Assembly (NCBI GenBank): GCA_003598975.1
Contig: QZIJ01000134.1
Location: forward strand, 1-34,300
Reading direction: 5' to 3'
DNA from: Anaerolineaceae bacterium
GTDB taxonomy: Bacteria; Chloroflexota; Anaerolineae; Anaerolineales; Villigracilaceae
Length of the DNA: 34,300 nt
Shown here in pieces: positions 15,505 through 22,760 of the stretch. How positions within the stretch are numbered: position 1 is the stretch's first letter; every line of letters starts with the position of its first letter. Position numbers and translations under genes: made by a program. A model generated the notes under the pieces. It saw only the letters and a list, made by a program, of their open reading frames with translations, searched no databases and was not told the DNA's origin.

Positions 15505-17565
15505 TTACATTGTTCGCTCGCGCAAGAAGGGCGTCTCGTCGGGATTGACGGTCTCGTCAAATTCACGCGCGGCGAGGTGTCCGCTGTAGACGGCCTGAGC
15601 GATGATGTTCGGCGCTTCCGCGTCACCGACGAGGCGAAGAGAGTCGAGTTTGCCCTCGGCCAGTGCAGGCTGGAGTTCGCGGTAGAGCGCGTCGTTGGGA
15701 ATCCGCTCGGTGACGAGGACGAGCGCGTCTGCGGGGAGAGTCGTGGGGGCGGAGGAGATGGCATGATGGAGGGTGACCGCTTCAGGCGAGGAGGAAGCGA
15801 GAATGTGGTGCGGGAGGAGAGTCACGCCGAGCGAGAGAAGACGCGCGTAAATGCGATCTTGTTCGAGGGTGAATCCGGTCCACCCGGAAATGATCGGCGC
15901 GGGGGTGACGAGAGTCACCTGGCAATCGTTCTGCGCCAGCAGTTCGGCCAGCACGCCGCCAAGGTAGTAGTGATCGTCATCGTAGAGGATGACGCGACCT
16001 TTGGGGAGTTTGCCTGCCGTGAGGTCGTCCGGCGTGAAAACTTTCAGAAACCCGTTTTCTGCGAGAAAACGGGTTTCTGTTTTTCTCGAACGCCCAATCC
16101 CATCTTGTCGCCAGGTTGACCCCGTGGCGATGATGACATCCCGCGCGCCCGACTCCAATACATCCGCGGCGGACATGGGACTGCCGAGATAGGGAAAGAT
16201 GTTGGGAAGTTTTTCGATCTGTGTGAGACGCCAATCCACGACGCGGCGCCACTCGCTGAGACCTGGCAACTGACTCTCGCGGTGGACGCGTCCGCCAAAC
16301 TCGCGCCCCGCCTCGGTGAGGATGACGCGGTAGCCGCGCTGGCCGAGGGCGCGCGCCGCTTCCAGTCCCGCGGGCCCACCGCCAACGACGAGAATTTCCT
16401 TCTCCGATTTTTTAGGCGCGATGGATTCGGGATGCCAGCCGCGCCGCCACTCCTCGCCCATGCTGGGATTTTGCGTGCAACGGATGGGAACCATGCGCTC
16501 GTCACCCGAGACGCAAATATTACAGCCGATGCACTCGCGGATGTCTTCGAAGCGGTTCTCTTGAATCTTTTTCGGCAGGAAGGGATCGGCAATGGAGGGC
16601 CGCGCCGCGCCGATGAAATCCACGATGCCGCGCTGGACGATGGAAAGCATGGCTTCGGGCGAGGTGTAGCGTCCCACGCCAACAACGGGTTTGGTGGTGA
16701 GACCTTTGACAAAGGAAATGTACTTTTCCTGATACCCTGCTTTCTCGAATCGGGAAGTGGCCGAGTCGTTACTCCACTTGGCGAGGTTGACGTCCCACAA
16801 GTCGGGCAATTCCGCCAGCATGGATACAATTTCGCGCGCTTCGCCGTCGTGGGTCATACCCTCGTCGCCGAGGAGTTCATCTACAGCGAATCGCAAGGCG
16901 ACCGCGCACGTGTCACCGACAGCTTCTTTGGTGTCTTCGAGCAGTTCCCGCAAAAAGCGGACACGGTTTTCGAGCGAGCCGCCGTATTCGTCGGGACGGT
17001 CATTGTGCTTGGAAAGCATTTGGAAAGCAAGCGAGAGTCCGTGCCCCGCGTAGACGTAGATGATGTCGAAACCAGCCTTTTTGGCGCGCAAGGCGGCGGC
17101 GCGATGCCAGCGGCGGATGGTTTTGAAGTCATCCTTCGCGGCGGTGCGGGTCTGGCCAGGTTCGTAGCCCGATCCGCCGGTGAGACTCATCGAGCGCGGA
17201 CCGAAAGCGGCCGTCCGCGAGTAGAGGTTGGAGGCGGCGTGACCGTTGTAAGTCAGTTCGATACCCGCGAGGGAGCCGTGCTGGTGAATCGAGTCGGCGA
17301 TCAACGCGTAGGCGGGGATGTCGGCGTCGTCCCACAGGCGGCCTTCAAAGAAGGGGGAGAGGTCGGTGGAGTGATGGATCTCCACCTCCTCGGTGCAGAC
17401 CACGCCCCAGCCGCCCTCCGCTTTGACGGCGCGCATGGCGGCCTGTCCGCGCGGCATGCGGTAGCCGAATCCGTTGCAGTGGGGCACCTGGTAAAAACGG
17501 TTCGGCGCGGTGACAGGTCCGATGCGGATGGGTTGGAAGAGGAGGGAAAAGAGGGAGGAGGACAT
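15505..17565 (-). CDS. Trimethylamine/histamine dehydrogenase-type iron-sulfur flavoprotein
   Basis: 686 residues: an old-yellow-enzyme-type barrel (1-340), a 4Fe-4S site, and a C-terminal FAD/ADP-binding region (GGGPAGLEAARALG near 395). The match to trimethylamine dehydrogenase is strong and almost gap-free for 350 residues, including Cys30 (covalent 6-S-cysteinyl FMN) in NRFYQVPHC, Tyr172/His175, Asp267, and Fe-S cysteines 345, 348, 351 and 363. Of the substrate bowl, Trp264 is kept but Tyr60 is Glu and Trp355 is Asp, as in the polar pocket known for histamine dehydrogenase. It is therefore probably an amine dehydrogenase for a charged primary amine, passing electrons to a flavoprotein carrier; no such carrier is encoded here. 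An in-frame palindrome encodes residues about 496-507. Confidence 0.88.
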   Translation of the reverse strand: MSSSLFSLLFQPIRIGPVTAPNRFYQVPHCNGFGYRMPRGQAAMRAVKAEGGWGVVCTEEVEIHHSTDLSPFFEGRLWDDADIPAYALIADSIHQHGSLAGIELTYNGHAASNLYSRTAAFGPRSMSLTGGSGYEPGQTRTAAKDDFKTIRRWHRAAALRAKKAGFDIIYVYAGHGLSLAFQMLSKHNDRPDEYGGSLENRVRFLRELLEDTKEAVGDTCAVALRFAVDELLGDEGMTHDGEAREIVSMLAELPDLWDVNLAKWSNDSATSRFEKAGYQEKYISFVKGLTTKPVVGVGRYTSPEAMLSIVQRGIVDFIGAARPSIADPFLPKKIQENRFEDIRECIGCNICVSGDERMVPIRCTQNPSMGEEWRRGWHPESIAPKKSEKEILVVGGGPAGLEAARALGQRGYRVILTEAGREFGGRVHRESQLPGLSEWRRVVDWRLTQIEKLPNIFPYLGSPMSAADVLESGARDVIIATGSTWRQDGIGRSRKTETRFLAENGFLKVFTPDDLTAGKLPKGRVILYDDDHYYLGGVLAELLAQNDCQVTLVTPAPIISGWTGFTLEQDRIYARLLSLGVTLLPHHILASSSPEAVTLHHAISSAPTTLPADALVLVTERIPNDALYRELQPALAEGKLDSLRLVGDAEAPNIIAQAVYSGHLAAREFDETVNPDETPFLRERTM
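16045..16079. repeat. Perfect palindrome inside the amine dehydrogenase gene
   Basis: Two 16-base arms (16045-16060 and 16064-16079), perfectly complementary, around GCG. On the coding strand it is read through in frame as about 11 residues (ETRFLAENGFL). It resembles the intergenic palindrome at 1283-1315. Confidence 0.85.
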
Positions 17566-17637
17566 TTGAGGATACCTTTAGTGTATAATTTTTAAGAACT
17601 TAGAAGTTAAATGCTTGTTTTTTGTACAAGAACATTT

Positions 17638-17713
17638 GAACCGCGAAGCGCGCTAAGTTCGCTAAGAAAACCTTTTTTAAAAATCTTCGCGGCCTTCGCG
17701 TGCTTAGCGGTTC
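17638..17713. repeat. Long imperfect hairpin repeat in the intergenic gap
   Basis: Outer arms GAACCGC (17638-17644) and GCGGTTC (17707-17713), with inner GCTAAG/CTTAGC and CGCGAAG/CTTCGCG elements around an A/T-rich centre. It looks like the dispersed 'aaccgcgaag...cttcgcggtt' repeat type. It occupies much of the 231-base gap between divergently oriented genes; the rest of the gap shows only a TATAAT at 17584-17589 and a ribosome site at its end. Confidence 0.65.
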
Positions 17714-17796
17714 GCCTTTTTGGTTTCGACTTGTCCGAGTTAGGGATTGTAATCGAAGAGACGAAATGCGTCCCTGCCATCCCAAAGGAGACTCCC

Positions 17797-18261
17797 ATGC
17801 AGATCATTTTCAACGGCAAAACCTATAACAGCGTGGATGAAATGCCCGCCAGCGAACGTCAGGCCTATGAGCAGATGTTCCAGATTTTCACGGACAAGAA
17901 CGGCAACGGCATCCCCGATTTTCTGGAAGGGGACATTGCGAAGAACGTGATGACCGCCTTCACCAACATTGTCCATTACGATGGCAAGATGTATAACAGC
18001 ATGGACGAACTTCCGCCCGAGGCGCGCCAGAAGTTGCAGGACGCGTTCGCGAAACTCAACCAACTGGGGATTGTCACGAACATGCCCGCCGCGCAGGCGA
18101 AGCAGGCGTTCGAGCCAGCCTTCCAACCGTCCAAGCCACTTATTGCGCAGGAACCGACCATCCAGAAAAGCGGCGGAAGGAATTGGATGATCATCGTCGG
18201 CTTCCTCGCCGCGATGCTTGTTTGTGCAGTTGCCATTGCAGTTTTCGCGTTCCTGCGATAA
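17797..18261 (+). CDS. Tail-anchored protein with EF-hand-like loop and duplicated motif
   Basis: 154 residues from the ATG at 17797, supported by AAAGGAG at 17783-17789; the open frame continues upstream through the repeat but has no comparable start. An EF-hand-like calcium loop DKNGNGIPDFLE spans 33-44. A motif of the form (F/Y)(N/D)GKxYNSxDE(M/L)P occurs twice (about 5-17 and 61-73). A single membrane helix (131-153) lies at the C-terminus, so most of the protein is probably cytoplasmic. I do not recognise a named family. A terminator follows. Confidence 0.75.
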   Translation: MQIIFNGKTYNSVDEMPASERQAYEQMFQIFTDKNGNGIPDFLEGDIAKNVMTAFTNIVHYDGKMYNSMDELPPEARQKLQDAFAKLNQLGIVTNMPAAQAKQAFEPAFQPSKPLIAQEPTIQKSGGRNWMIIVGFLAAMLVCAVAIAVFAFLR

Positions 18262-18275
18262 TGCGGAATTAAAAC

Positions 18276-18306
18276 AAAAGGCCGAGGCTGTTCGCTTCGG
18301 CCTTTT
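18276..18306. terminator. Bidirectional terminator between convergent genes
   Basis: Arms AAAAGGCCGAGGC (18276-18288) and GCTTCGGCCTTTT (18294-18306) pair with one wobble. A and T tracts on the two sides suit both the plus-strand gene ending at 18261 and the minus-strand gene ending at 18323. Confidence 0.85.
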
Positions 18307-18322
18307 CGATTCCCAACCCGCC

Positions 18323-19243
18323 TCAGTTTTCATTCACATCGTGCATCGAGATTTCGTCATCCACGGGCTCGAGATGCGTGTGGATGATGGCATCGGGCAA
18401 TTCCTTGCGAATGTCGCCCTCGAAATCCTCGGCAACGTGATGCGCGTCGTGGACAGTCCACGCGCCGGGCACGAGCACGTGCACCGAGACGAAGCGACGC
18501 GCCGCGGATTGACGCGTCCTTAAGGCGTGGAAGGCGACGCCGCGTCCGCGGTATTTGGACATGACCGCCTCGATGACCTTCTGCTCCGCATCGGGCAGGG
18601 ACGCGTCCATTAGTCCCGCCACCGACCGACGGAGCAGTTGGTACGCCGTCCAGACAATATTCAAGCCGACAACGACCGCGACAACCGGGTCGAGCACCTG
18701 CCAACCCGTCAACGCCACAATGCCCATGGCTGTGATGACTCCCACCGAAGTCCACACGTCCGTCATCAGGTGGTGCGCGTCCGCTTCGAGTGTGATCGAA
18801 TTCTCCCGCTTGCCAGCCGCCAGCAGGGTCCGCGATGCCGCGAAATTCACAACCGACGCGGCCGCGGAAACGATCAGGCCAATCCCAAGTTGTTCCAAAG
18901 GCTGGGGATTCAAAAATCGCTGGACGGCTGTGGAGATGATTCCCCCCGCCGCGACCAGAATCAGAATCCCCTCGGTGGTGCTCGAAAAATATTCCGCTTT
19001 GCTATGGCCAAACGCGTGGCTCTCATCCGGGGGACGCGCGGCGATGGTCAGCATCACCAATGCCATGATGCCCGCCACCAGGTTTACCAGCGACTCGACC
19101 GCGTCGGACAGGAAGCCGACCGAATTCGTCAGCAGGTATGCGCCCGATTTCAGCGCAATCGTTATCACCGAAGCGGCGATCGAGAGCCAGGCAAAACGGG
19201 TCAACGCAGCGCGACTGCCTGGCTGTTCGTGTTGCTTGGTCAT
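18323..19243 (-). CDS. Cation diffusion facilitator family metal transporter
   Basis: 306 residues from the ATG at 19243 (MTKQHEQ). The family exports zinc, manganese, iron or cobalt in exchange for protons. Visible are FLSDAVESLVNL in helix 2 and EADAHHLMTD in helix 5, giving the HxxxD metal site, about six membrane helices, and a C-terminal cytoplasmic domain from about 210 with His-containing HVLVPG and HTHLEP segments. The metal cannot be told from sequence alone. A longer frame starts at 19312 but lacks transporter homology there. A -10-like TATCAT lies 6 bases before the chosen start, with no Shine-Dalgarno. Confidence 0.9.
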   Translation of the reverse strand: MTKQHEQPGSRAALTRFAWLSIAASVITIALKSGAYLLTNSVGFLSDAVESLVNLVAGIMALVMLTIAARPPDESHAFGHSKAEYFSSTTEGILILVAAGGIISTAVQRFLNPQPLEQLGIGLIVSAAASVVNFAASRTLLAAGKRENSITLEADAHHLMTDVWTSVGVITAMGIVALTGWQVLDPVVAVVVGLNIVWTAYQLLRRSVAGLMDASLPDAEQKVIEAVMSKYRGRGVAFHALRTRQSAARRFVSVHVLVPGAWTVHDAHHVAEDFEGDIRKELPDAIIHTHLEPVDDEISMHDVNEN

Positions 19244-19249
19244 GCCAGC

Positions 19250-19255
19250 ATGATA
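19250..19255 (-). promoter_or_regulatory. -10 box close to the CDF transporter start
   Basis: TATCAT on the minus strand, 6 bases before the ATG at 19243, with TTTTCA 17 bases upstream as a weak -35. Confidence 0.35.
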
Positions 19256-19322
19256 CTTGCAAGACCCATTATTGAAAAGGTAGAGACTGATATGTGATAA
19301 TCCTTCCACCAAGGATTTACGA

Positions 19323-19328
19323 TAAAAT
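19323..19328 (+). promoter_or_regulatory. -10 box close to the rRNA methyltransferase start
   Basis: TAAAAT ends 8 bases before the ATG at 19337, with no Shine-Dalgarno between. This suggests a leaderless or nearly leaderless mRNA. Confidence 0.35.
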
Positions 19329-19336
19329 AACCGCCT

Positions 19337-20071
19337 ATGAAAGAATTCATCTACTCCCGCAACGCCGTCTACGAAGTTTTGCGCGCCAAACGCAGGGATG
19401 TGTTCGAGATCCTCGTCGCCGAGGGGGCGCAGGAAAAGGGCAAGATCAAAGACATCATCGAGTCAGCGATTCGGCGAAAGATCAAGATAACGCGTGTGAC
19501 GCGCGCGCGTTTGGATAAGATCCACGAGAACCATCAGGGCGTGGCGGCGGAGGTGGGTGCGTATCCATACTCGGATGTGATCGATATTCTGGATCAAGCC
19601 AGCCAGAAAAGCGAACTGCCCTTTGTGCTGATCCTCGACTCTCTGCAAGACCCGCAAAACTTCGGCACGCTCCTTCGCACAGCCGAGGCGGTGGGAGTCC
19701 ATGGCGTGATCATCCCGCTGGCGCGGACAGTGGATGTGACGCCCGCGGTCGTCAATGCGTCATCGGGGGCGAGCGAACATATGCTGATCGCACAGACGAA
19801 TCTCTCGCAGGCGATAGATGCGCTCAAGGACGCGGAAACGTGGATCATCGGCCTCGACCAGCACGGGGTCAAGATGGAGGCGGGTTCGCGTCACCTGCGC
19901 GGCGCTGTCGGTCTCGTCGTCGGCTCGGAGGGGGAAGGTCTGCGCGAGTTGACGCGCAAGAAGTGCGACATCGTGATGAAACTGCCGATGCGCGGCGAGA
20001 TCGAATCGTTGAATGCCGCCGTGGCGGGATCGGTGGCGTTGTATCTGGCGTATCTGGCGAGAAATTCATAG
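19337..20071 (+). CDS. rlmB: 23S rRNA (guanosine-2'-O-)-methyltransferase, RlmB/TrmH family
   Basis: 244 residues. An N-terminal SpoU substrate-binding domain (about 4-76) begins FIYSRNAVYEVL. The SPOUT catalytic domain carries all three motifs: LDSLQDPQNFGTLLRTAEA, VVGSEGEGL, and LPMRGEIESLNAAVAGSVAL. It methylates the 2'-hydroxyl of a guanosine in 23S rRNA using SAM; the layout fits RlmB best, but another TrmH-type target is possible. It is divergent from the CDF transporter. Confidence 0.9.
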   Translation: MKEFIYSRNAVYEVLRAKRRDVFEILVAEGAQEKGKIKDIIESAIRRKIKITRVTRARLDKIHENHQGVAAEVGAYPYSDVIDILDQASQKSELPFVLILDSLQDPQNFGTLLRTAEAVGVHGVIIPLARTVDVTPAVVNASSGASEHMLIAQTNLSQAIDALKDAETWIIGLDQHGVKMEAGSRHLRGAVGLVVGSEGEGLRELTRKKCDIVMKLPMRGEIESLNAAVAGSVALYLAYLARNS

Positions 20072-20092
20072 CGTCGGCATTGCATCGCCGCT

Positions 20093-20126
20093 CGTCCTTC
20101 GACTGCACTCCGTTCCGCTCAGGACG
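20093..20126. repeat. Dispersed hairpin CGTCCTTCGACTGC...GCTCAGGACG, copy 1
   Basis: Arms CGTCCT and AGGACG enclose CGACTGC and TCCGCTC segments. The same element occurs at 25227-25265, and in both places an ACTA-type tandem repeat follows within about 10 bases. Confidence 0.75.
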
Positions 20127-20134
20127 GCGGCTAG

Positions 20135-20174
20135 ACTATCCGACCAGGAGACTAGCAGACTACATGACTACATT
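20135..20174 (+). repeat. ACTA octamer tandem repeat spanning the GH1 start codon
   Basis: Five 8-mers in exact register: ACTATCCG, ACCAGGAG, ACTAGCAG, ACTACATG, ACTACATT. The GH1 start codon (20164-20166) is the last three bases of the fourth unit. Confidence 0.75.
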
Positions 20175-21489
20175 CCATTTTCCAAAAGGATTCTTGTGGG
20201 GAACGGCCACAGCCGCGCACCAAGTGGAGGGGAACAACACCAACAATCAATGGTGGAAGTGGGAGCAGGAGGGACGTTGTAACGGCAAGTCGGGACTGGC
20301 CTGCGATTGGTGGGGCGGACGATGGCGCGAGGACTTCGACCGCGCCGCCGAGACGGGGCAGAACGCGCACCGTCTGTCAGTGGAATGGAGCCGCATCCAG
20401 CCCGCGCCCGATAAATGGGACGAGGACGCGCTGGAGCGTTACCGCGTCATGCTGCGCGGACTGCGCGAGCGCGGCATTACTCCGATGGTGACGTTGCACC
20501 ATTTCAGCGACCCGCTTTGGCTTTACGAACGAGGCGGATGGGAGAATACGGAGACCGTTTTGCTGTTCGAGAAATTTGTCCGCAAGACGGTGGAGGCGTT
20601 GAAAGAATATTGCACGCTGTGGTGCACGGTCAACGAGCCGAACGGGTACGCGCTGAACGGATACGCCAGTAGTGTCGCAGATTTTCCGCCTGGAAAAAAA
20701 AGCCTGAAACTGGCCATGCAAGTACAGGCCAACCTGATTCGCGGTCACGCCGCCGCGTATCGCGTCATCCACGAGGTCCAGCGCGAAGCGCGCGTGGGCT
20801 TTGCACTGTACTATCGTTCGTTCGTGCCTTATCATGCCTGGTCGCCGCTGGACAAATTCGTCACGAAGAATATTTTCAACGGCGTGAACAACGGTTTTCC
20901 GTCCGCACTGGCGACGGGTGTGATGAAATCCCCGCTTGGCAACGTAAAAATTCCCGAAGCGAAAGGCACGCAGGATTATTTCGGCTTCAACTATTACACG
21001 CGCGATTTTGTGACCTTCGACCTCACCAAACCCGCCACGTTATTCGGAAACAACTTTTACCGCAAGGACGCGTTACGCAGTGAGAGCGGCTGGCTTGCCA
21101 ATGAACCAGACGGGATGTTCGAAGGCTTGAAATGGGTGACGCGTCTTTTCCCGAACCTGCCGATTATCGTCACCGAAAATGGCGTAGAGGACTCTGCCGA
21201 CAAACTCCGTCCGCGCTTCATCGCTGAACATATTCATCAGGTCTGGCGCGCGGTCAACTTCAACTGGCCGATCAAGGGCTACTTCCACTGGTCGCTGGTT
21301 GACAACTTCGAGTGGGAGCGCGGCTGGACTCAACGCTTCGGACTCTGGGCGCTGGACGTGGAAACCCAAAAACGCACCAAACGCCCCAGCGCGGACCTCT
21401 ACGCGGCCATCTGTCACGAGAACGGACTCTCGGCTGAGATGGTGCAGAAGTGGTGTCCCGAAGCGATGGAGAAGTTGTTTCCGTCGTGA
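20164..21489 (+). CDS. Beta-glucosidase, glycoside hydrolase family 1
   Basis: 441 residues, full-length GH1 barrel starting FPKGFLWGTATAAHQVEG. Retaining hydrolase that releases beta-linked glucose, galactose or related sugars. The acid/base Glu158 is in TVNEPN and the nucleophile Glu338 in VTENG; the sugar-binding FHWSLVDNFEW is near the C-terminus. No signal peptide, so it is cytoplasmic. The frame is open far upstream, but family homology begins at this ATG. No Shine-Dalgarno is seen; the start codon lies within an octamer repeat. The GPH-type sugar symporter at 29019-30458 could supply a substrate, but it is distant. Confidence 0.94.
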   Translation: MTTFHFPKGFLWGTATAAHQVEGNNTNNQWWKWEQEGRCNGKSGLACDWWGGRWREDFDRAAETGQNAHRLSVEWSRIQPAPDKWDEDALERYRVMLRGLRERGITPMVTLHHFSDPLWLYERGGWENTETVLLFEKFVRKTVEALKEYCTLWCTVNEPNGYALNGYASSVADFPPGKKSLKLAMQVQANLIRGHAAAYRVIHEVQREARVGFALYYRSFVPYHAWSPLDKFVTKNIFNGVNNGFPSALATGVMKSPLGNVKIPEAKGTQDYFGFNYYTRDFVTFDLTKPATLFGNNFYRKDALRSESGWLANEPDGMFEGLKWVTRLFPNLPIIVTENGVEDSADKLRPRFIAEHIHQVWRAVNFNWPIKGYFHWSLVDNFEWERGWTQRFGLWALDVETQKRTKRPSADLYAAICHENGLSAEMVQKWCPEAMEKLFPS

Positions 21490-21495
21490 GAGCGT

Positions 21496-21555
21496 AGACA
21501 GGTACACAAGTACACAGGTCCCTCTGAAGACTGATCACTTTCACTGATGACTTCC
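21496..21555 (+). repeat. Tandem short repeats upstream of and across the GNAT start codon
   Basis: Octamers AGACAGGT, ACACAAGT, ACACAGGT (21496-21519), then after 10 bases a second array ACTGATC, ACTTTC, ACTGATG, ACTTCC (21530-21555). The start ATG at 21547 is inside an ACTGATG unit. Confidence 0.65.
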
Positions 21556-22413
21556 TTCACCTCCCCCATCCCCACCATCCGCCCTGCCCTGCCGCGCGAC
21601 AAGGCGGATGTAGCCGAGTTCACCAAGTTCATCTGGGACGGTCATGATTATGTCGGCGAGGTCTTTCCGCGCTGGCTCGAAGACCCGCATGGGATTTTGC
21701 TCGCGGCCGAATACGCGGGGAAATGTGTGGGTTGCGCGAAAGTGTCCCTGATCGCGTCTGGGCAGTGGTGGCTGGAGGGATTCCGCGTTGATCCGAAATT
21801 CCAGGACAAAAGAATCGGCTCGCGATTGGACGCGGCTTGCAACCAATGGTGGGATGAACATGGCGATGGCATGTTGCGCCTGATGACCAATTCGAAGCGC
21901 GTCAAAGTGCATCACCTGAGCGAGACGCGCGGCTTCGTGCGTGCGGGCGAGGTCTGCGCGTACGCGGCAGAACCACTGACCAAAGCGACGGATGCGTTTA
22001 CACCTCTCCAACCCGAAGAAGCGGAGGAGGCGGCCGCGCTCTGTCAGCGCTGGATGCCAAATGGTTACCTGAACATCGGTTGGAAGTTCGCCGCGCCGAA
22101 CGCGGAGGCCATGCGCGCCGCGTTACAGGATGAAAGTCTATTCTTCTGGTGGCGCGGACGGAAGGGAATCGTCTCAGCGTGGGAAGATGACGAGGAGGAC
22201 GGCAACCGCTTCATTGTCGGGATGGAGGCGTGCGCGGGCGAAGACCGAGTCCAATTGCTGGAAGATGTCCGTCGTCTCGCGTCCGCACGCGGGTCGGTTG
22301 TCTTACGCTGGATGAACATTATGAGCGAGTCTATCCTGCGCGACCTGGATACGGCAGGCTATCGAAAAGACTGGGATGACGCGGCCTACCTGTACGAGCG
22401 AAGACATTCTTAA
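21547..22413 (+). CDS. GNAT-family N-acetyltransferase, two-domain
   Basis: 288 residues. The first half is a GNAT domain with acetyl-CoA motif A around EGFRVDPKFQDKRIGSRL (77-94) and a preceding AAEYAGKCVGCAKVSL strand pair. The second half (about 140-288) looks like a second, more diverged acetyltransferase-type domain. The substrate is unknown. It follows the GH1 gene by 57 bases filled by short tandem repeats, and no Shine-Dalgarno is visible. Confidence 0.85.
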   Translation: MTSFTSPIPTIRPALPRDKADVAEFTKFIWDGHDYVGEVFPRWLEDPHGILLAAEYAGKCVGCAKVSLIASGQWWLEGFRVDPKFQDKRIGSRLDAACNQWWDEHGDGMLRLMTNSKRVKVHHLSETRGFVRAGEVCAYAAEPLTKATDAFTPLQPEEAEEAAALCQRWMPNGYLNIGWKFAAPNAEAMRAALQDESLFFWWRGRKGIVSAWEDDEEDGNRFIVGMEACAGEDRVQLLEDVRRLASARGSVVLRWMNIMSESILRDLDTAGYRKDWDDAAYLYERRHS

Positions 22414-22416
22414 ATA

Positions 22417-22444
22417 CAACAGCCTCCCGTTTGGGAGGCTGTTG
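22417..22444. terminator. Hairpin between convergent genes
   Basis: Perfect 12-base arms CAACAGCCTCCC and GGGAGGCTGTTG around GTTT. T-rich sequence is weak on both sides, better on the minus strand, so it may end both the GNAT gene and the small membrane gene. Confidence 0.7.
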
Positions 22445-22459
22445 TTGGCAGTCGAACAG

Positions 22460-22606
22460 TTACTTGCCCAAGAAAAAGGCAATAGCGGCGGCAAGGGCGA
22501 TCACGCCAGAGACGATACCGTTGGCGAAGATCCCGAACCCAGCCAGAGCTTCGAACACGAAAAACACGATGAGCAACCAGGTGGAAATGGATTTGGGCAT
22601 GTTCAT
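22460..22606 (-). CDS. 48-residue two-helix membrane protein
   Basis: Start chosen at the ATG at 22606 because AAAGGAG lies 7 bases upstream; a longer frame from 22654 has no such site. The product is almost wholly hydrophobic, with two helices (about 8-28 and 30-47) and a short polar N-terminus (MNMPKSIS). No family recognised. The strong ribosome site and terminator make it a real gene despite its size. Confidence 0.65.
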   Translation of the reverse strand: MNMPKSISTWLLIVFFVFEALAGFGIFANGIVSGVIALAAAIAFFLGK

Positions 22607-22719
22607 TAGATATTCTCCTTTGAAAAATAGGGCGGATTTGGTTGTTTTTTTCAAACAACCTTTGTTTATTAAACACAGTTATCCAGAAGGGGTTACGCGT
22701 TTTGGGGCTTATTATCGCA

Positions 22720-22725
22720 TATAAT
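22720..22725 (+). promoter_or_regulatory. -10 box upstream of the zinc-ribbon/SH3-like gene
   Basis: TATAAT 35 bases before the ATG at 22761. No clear -35 at 16-18 bases. A strong AAAAAGGAG ribosome site follows at 22747-22755. Confidence 0.45.
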
Positions 22726-22760
22726 GGGTATGTATCCACCATCTATAAAAAGGAGATAAC

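Noticed and set aside
16282-17595. 437-codon plus-strand open frame opposite the amine dehydrogenase gene
   Set aside because: The minus-strand frame matches a known enzyme over its full length; the antisense frame matches nothing.
19840-20163. Upstream extension of the GH1 frame into the rRNA methyltransferase gene
   Set aside because: GH1 homology begins at the ATG at 20164, and the extension overlaps a real gene and repeats.
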